A stretch of 8,336 bases of DNA from Armatimonadota bacterium (GTDB lineage Bacteria; Armatimonadota; Zipacnadia; Zipacnadales; UBA11051). The notes below the pieces were generated by a model. It saw only the letters and a list, made by a program, of their open reading frames with translations, was not told the DNA's origin and did not search any database. Each line of letters starts with the position of its first letter. Positions within the stretch are counted from its first letter, which is position 1. Below are positions 5,849-8,336 of this stretch, piece by piece. The stretch lies in NCBI GenBank assembly GCA_030612305.1, contig JAUWOG010000079.1, positions 1 through 8,336 on the forward strand, read 5' to 3'. The position numbers and the translations under genes are program-made.

Positions 5849-7618
5849 ATGGCACAGTTCAGAGCCGCTCTACTCTACGATGACGAGCTTCGCACGGCGG
5901 CGAACGCCGAGGGCCGCAACTACTGGCCGGTGTACTACCAGGAAATCCTGCGACGTATGGGACTGCCGCACTGCCTCATCGGCACCGAAGAGATAACCGC
6001 CGACAACCTGGCCGACTATGACGTACTCCTCCTGCCCTCGCTGCCGGACGACTACCTGAGCCGGGACCACGCGGAGGCTCTGAGCGACTGGGTCTCAGGC
6101 GGCGGCCTGCTGCTTGGCTTCGCCACGCCGGGGCTCGATGAGCTCTTCGGCATCACTGTCGAGGGCAGTATCGCGCAGGCTGATGATGAGTACACAGCCT
6201 CGGCGTGCATACGGCTGATGGACGAGGAGTTCGCAAAGGAACTGCTGATGTCCGACGAACAGGGAGCCGCCCTGCCGGTGCTGACGCCCATGCAGCAACT
6301 CTCGGCTCCGGAATGTCGGGAGATCGCCCGACTGCTTTCCTTCTTCGAGCGGGACCTCCAGCGCCCGGCTGTCACATACCGCACGCTGGGCAAGGGCGCC
6401 GCCTGCTACTGGGCGTTCGACCTGGCGGAGTGTACCTGGCGGATGCACCAGGGCCGCCCCGTCTATGAGGACTACGACGGTGACGGCTCGCTGCGCACCA
6501 TGGACATGGTCCCGACGCGACCGTGGACGGGCGAGGTACCGTACGCCGACCTGATGATGTTTGCGCTGCGCCGTATCATCGCCGAGCACGGAGGCGTATT
6601 CCTCCATCAGCTTCCGCCCTGTGAGGATGGCTCGATCCCGGACGCGGTCTTCCACTGGGGCGGCGATGATGAGGGCGCTACTGATGTCCAGATACCCGCG
6701 ACCGAGTTCATGGTGGAGATGAGCCTGCCGTATCACATCAACATCATGCCGTCCCCCATCGGCACCCACCAGTTCTCGAAGCAGGGCTTCGACACGCTCA
6801 AGGAACTCGGCTGTGAGACCTCGATTCATTTCAATTTCGTTACGGAGGGCCAGCAGCCTCACCGCATCACCCGCCAGGACCTCGCCGACCAACTCGACAC
6901 GTACTACGAGGCGTATGGCGAGGTGCCGGTCTGCACGGTGTTCCACTGCGTGACCTGGACCGGGTGGGCGGAGCCGGCGCGCTGGCTGGCCGAACTCGGC
7001 ATGAAGGGTGACAACAACCGGGCGCACTGGCGCTACCCGCCCAGCAATCCCGTCAACAAGTGCAACTTCGCCTTCGGTACATCATACCCGTTCCACTACT
7101 GGGATGACCACACTCAGGACAATTCCCGCATTGACTTCACCTCACAGCCGATCACAGCCTACGAGTGCGGCTACCTGTCTGATATCGGCACTGAATTCAG
7201 CCAGTTGCACCGCGCCATCGAGCTGGCCAAGTTCTGGAATCTAACGATGAATCTGTTCTTTCATCCCATCTATCTCACCCGAGACGCGCCACGGGCGGCG
7301 GTCGAAGAGGCCCTCGCATACATGGAGAAGCTGGACATGACGGCCGTGCACCTTGGTTCGGAGGGAATGTGCCGGTGGTGGCATGAGCGCGACAAGTCGG
7401 CAATCGAGGCAGTCGAACGGGGCGACGGGGAGGTGACAGTGCGGACGCGGACCGACTACGCGCCAGGATGTGTCGTGCAGATGCTGTGTCCGGAAGGCGA
7501 GCCGGAGGTGGAGGTCAATGGCCGGCCGGCGAAGGCCGTAGTCCGCGAGCAACACGGCGCACGGTGGCTGTATGTGGCGATGCCCACCGGCGAGGCCACG
7601 GCGGTTGTGAGCTTCTGA
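5849..7618 (+). CDS. Large protein with amidotransferase-like and NodB-like deacetylase domains
   Basis: A 589-residue protein without a clear signal peptide or membrane span. Residues 1-245 look like a class I amidotransferase-like (flavodoxin-type) domain of the kind found in sugar-active enzymes: YWPVYYQEILRRMGLPH, then YDVLLLPSLPDDYLS, then WVSGGGLLLGF, later GKGAACYWAFDL. No Cys-His-Glu triad of a working glutaminase is evident, so this part may be structural or ligand-binding. Residues 262-510 resemble a NodB/polysaccharide-deacetylase-type barrel: AVFHWGGDDEGATD (D273, D274) fits the metal-binding strand end, SIHFNF (H327) could supply a ligand, and FFHPIYL (H472) fits the late-barrel histidine. 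A canonical HxxxH motif is absent, so the metal site is either variant or this is a divergent barrel. Residues 525-589 look like a small beta domain (VTVRTRTDYAPGC, VEVNGRPAKAVV). Likely role: glycan or sugar-ester processing, substrate unknown. It is divergent from the methyltransferase gene and convergent with a PIG-L deacetylase gene. Confidence 0.7.
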   Translation: MAQFRAALLYDDELRTAANAEGRNYWPVYYQEILRRMGLPHCLIGTEEITADNLADYDVLLLPSLPDDYLSRDHAEALSDWVSGGGLLLGFATPGLDELFGITVEGSIAQADDEYTASACIRLMDEEFAKELLMSDEQGAALPVLTPMQQLSAPECREIARLLSFFERDLQRPAVTYRTLGKGAACYWAFDLAECTWRMHQGRPVYEDYDGDGSLRTMDMVPTRPWTGEVPYADLMMFALRRIIAEHGGVFLHQLPPCEDGSIPDAVFHWGGDDEGATDVQIPATEFMVEMSLPYHINIMPSPIGTHQFSKQGFDTLKELGCETSIHFNFVTEGQQPHRITRQDLADQLDTYYEAYGEVPVCTVFHCVTWTGWAEPARWLAELGMKGDNNRAHWRYPPSNPVNKCNFAFGTSYPFHYWDDHTQDNSRIDFTSQPITAYECGYLSDIGTEFSQLHRAIELAKFWNLTMNLFFHPIYLTRDAPRAAVEEALAYMEKLDMTAVHLGSEGMCRWWHERDKSAIEAVERGDGEVTVRTRTDYAPGCVVQMLCPEGEPEVEVNGRPAKAVVREQHGARWLYVAMPTGEATAVVSF

Positions 7619-7639
7619 GGAACCGCCGCAGCCAGACTA

Positions 7640-8336
7640 CTACGGCAGCACGTTCTCCGGGCGGATGCGGGGCCAGGCCCATGCGACCTTGAATCCCTCG
7701 GCGTACTTGACGCCGCACTGCAAGCCCCGCATCTGCGCCACGCCGTCCATGAAGTCTATGATGTCAATGTCATCGTGGTCCTTCAGCCACGTGACCTGGC
7801 TGTCATGACACCGTATCATTTCCAGCTTCTTCTCGTAGGTGTCGGAGATGTCCACGAGCAGCTCGGGCTGGAAGTTGACGCCGGCGAGATGGTCCATGTA
7901 GAAGATGGCGGCCATCGTGTCCGGCGGCGGATAGCCGGTCTGGATATTCGGGATCGTCGCCACGAACGCGGCGCCGAAGACCAGCTCGGAGGTCGCGCGG
8001 TGGTCCGGGTGGTAGTCGTCGGGACTATGGGTGATGATGACCTGCGGGTTGGCCCAGCGGATCGCCTCGATGAACTTCATGCGCGTGTCATGGTTGTGGA
8101 AGAGGAACTCATCCGGCTCCCCGATCCAGTAGGTGCGCGCGCCGATTGTCTCCGCCGAGGCCTCGAGTTCCCGGTTGCGGATTTCCACAAGCTCCTCGGC
8201 AGGGATCACGGCATGACCGGCGCTGCCATCGGTGGCCACGGCCATGAACACCTCATGCCCCTGGGCGGCATATTTCGCCAGCGTCCCGCCGGCAAGTATC
8301 TCCAGATCATCGGGGTGCGCTCCGACACCCAGTACG
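7640..8336 (-). CDS. PIG-L/LmbE family zinc-dependent deacetylase (5' end outside window)
   Basis: Members of this family remove acetyl groups from N-acetylglucosamine-type sugars in glycolipids, mycothiol or bacillithiol precursors, and other amino sugars. The frame is open to the right edge; its first visible residues are VLGVGAHPDDLEILAGG, containing the N-terminal HPDD metal and catalytic motif. The second zinc motif, THSPDDYHPDHRAT, follows about 100 residues later. Between them is the usual ATDGSAGH segment and a helix VEIRNRELEASAETIGA. About 231 residues are visible, near the family's full size, so only a few N-terminal residues are missing. An internal GTG at 8251 is not the start, because the HPDD motif lies before it. 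The gene converges with the deacetylase-like gene, with a gap of only 21 bases and no obvious terminator. The exact substrate cannot be told. Confidence 0.88.
   Translation of the reverse strand, partial: VLGVGAHPDDLEILAGGTLAKYAAQGHEVFMAVATDGSAGHAVIPAEELVEIRNRELEASAETIGARTYWIGEPDEFLFHNHDTRMKFIEAIRWANPQVIITHSPDDYHPDHRATSELVFGAAFVATIPNIQTGYPPPDTMAAIFYMDHLAGVNFQPELLVDISDTYEKKLEMIRCHDSQVTWLKDHDDIDIIDFMDGVAQMRGLQCGVKYAEGFKVAWAWPRIRPENVLP

Noticed and set aside
5811..5996. Short plus-strand frame starting at the ATG at 5811
   Set aside because: It overlaps the deacetylase-like gene out of frame, with no ribosome site and no motifs.
6095..7027. 310-residue minus-strand frame within the amidotransferase-like/deacetylase-like gene
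   Set aside because: Antisense shadow with His/Arg/Leu-rich composition and no domain pattern.

Overview
This is a bacterial chromosomal segment with mostly high GC, tightly packed genes, clear Shine-Dalgarno sites and sigma70-like promoter elements. No RNA gene, CRISPR array, insertion sequence or phage gene was seen. A lipoprotein signal peptide on a parvulin-type foldase, a sensorless histidine kinase, and large sugar- or ester-deacetylase-like proteins suit an environmental, possibly uncultured lineage rich in carbohydrate-active genes, such as the Armatimonadota, Planctomycetota or Hydrogenedentota type. The lineage is a guess from gene style only; no phylogenetic marker is present.

Layout. 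(1) Positions 1-2265, plus strand: the tail of an upstream gene, an 86-residue unknown protein, a PpiC/SurA-like peptidyl-prolyl isomerase lipoprotein, and a soluble histidine kinase 25 bases downstream of it. (2) Positions 2266-2388: a convergent intergenic region with a perfect 12-bp stem-loop, one arm of which lies in a 27-bp tandem duplication. It is probably a terminator. (3) Positions 2389-3813, minus strand: a long transaldolase-family protein with a visible Schiff-base lysine, preceded by a promoter and a leader hairpin. (4) Positions 4138-5628, minus strand: a beta-class DNA methyltransferase fused to an Mrr-like nuclease domain, in a stretch visibly less GC-rich than its neighbours. 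(5) Positions 5849-7618, plus strand: a large protein with an amidotransferase-like N-terminal half and a NodB/polysaccharide-deacetylase-like C-terminal half. (6) Positions 7640-8336, minus strand: a PIG-L/LmbE zinc deacetylase, convergent with the previous gene and cut by the window's right edge.

How the genes may work together. The foldase and kinase look co-transcribed. The two deacetylase-fold proteins at the right end may share a glycan theme, but they lie on opposite strands and cannot be one operon. The methyltransferase-nuclease stands alone without a separate specificity or restriction subunit and may be a self-contained defence or modification protein acquired horizontally. I do not see a wholly new multi-gene system. 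The best candidates for a second look are the methyltransferase-nuclease fusion, the amidotransferase-like/deacetylase-like fusion, the foldase lacking both expected histidines, and the duplicated terminator arm.
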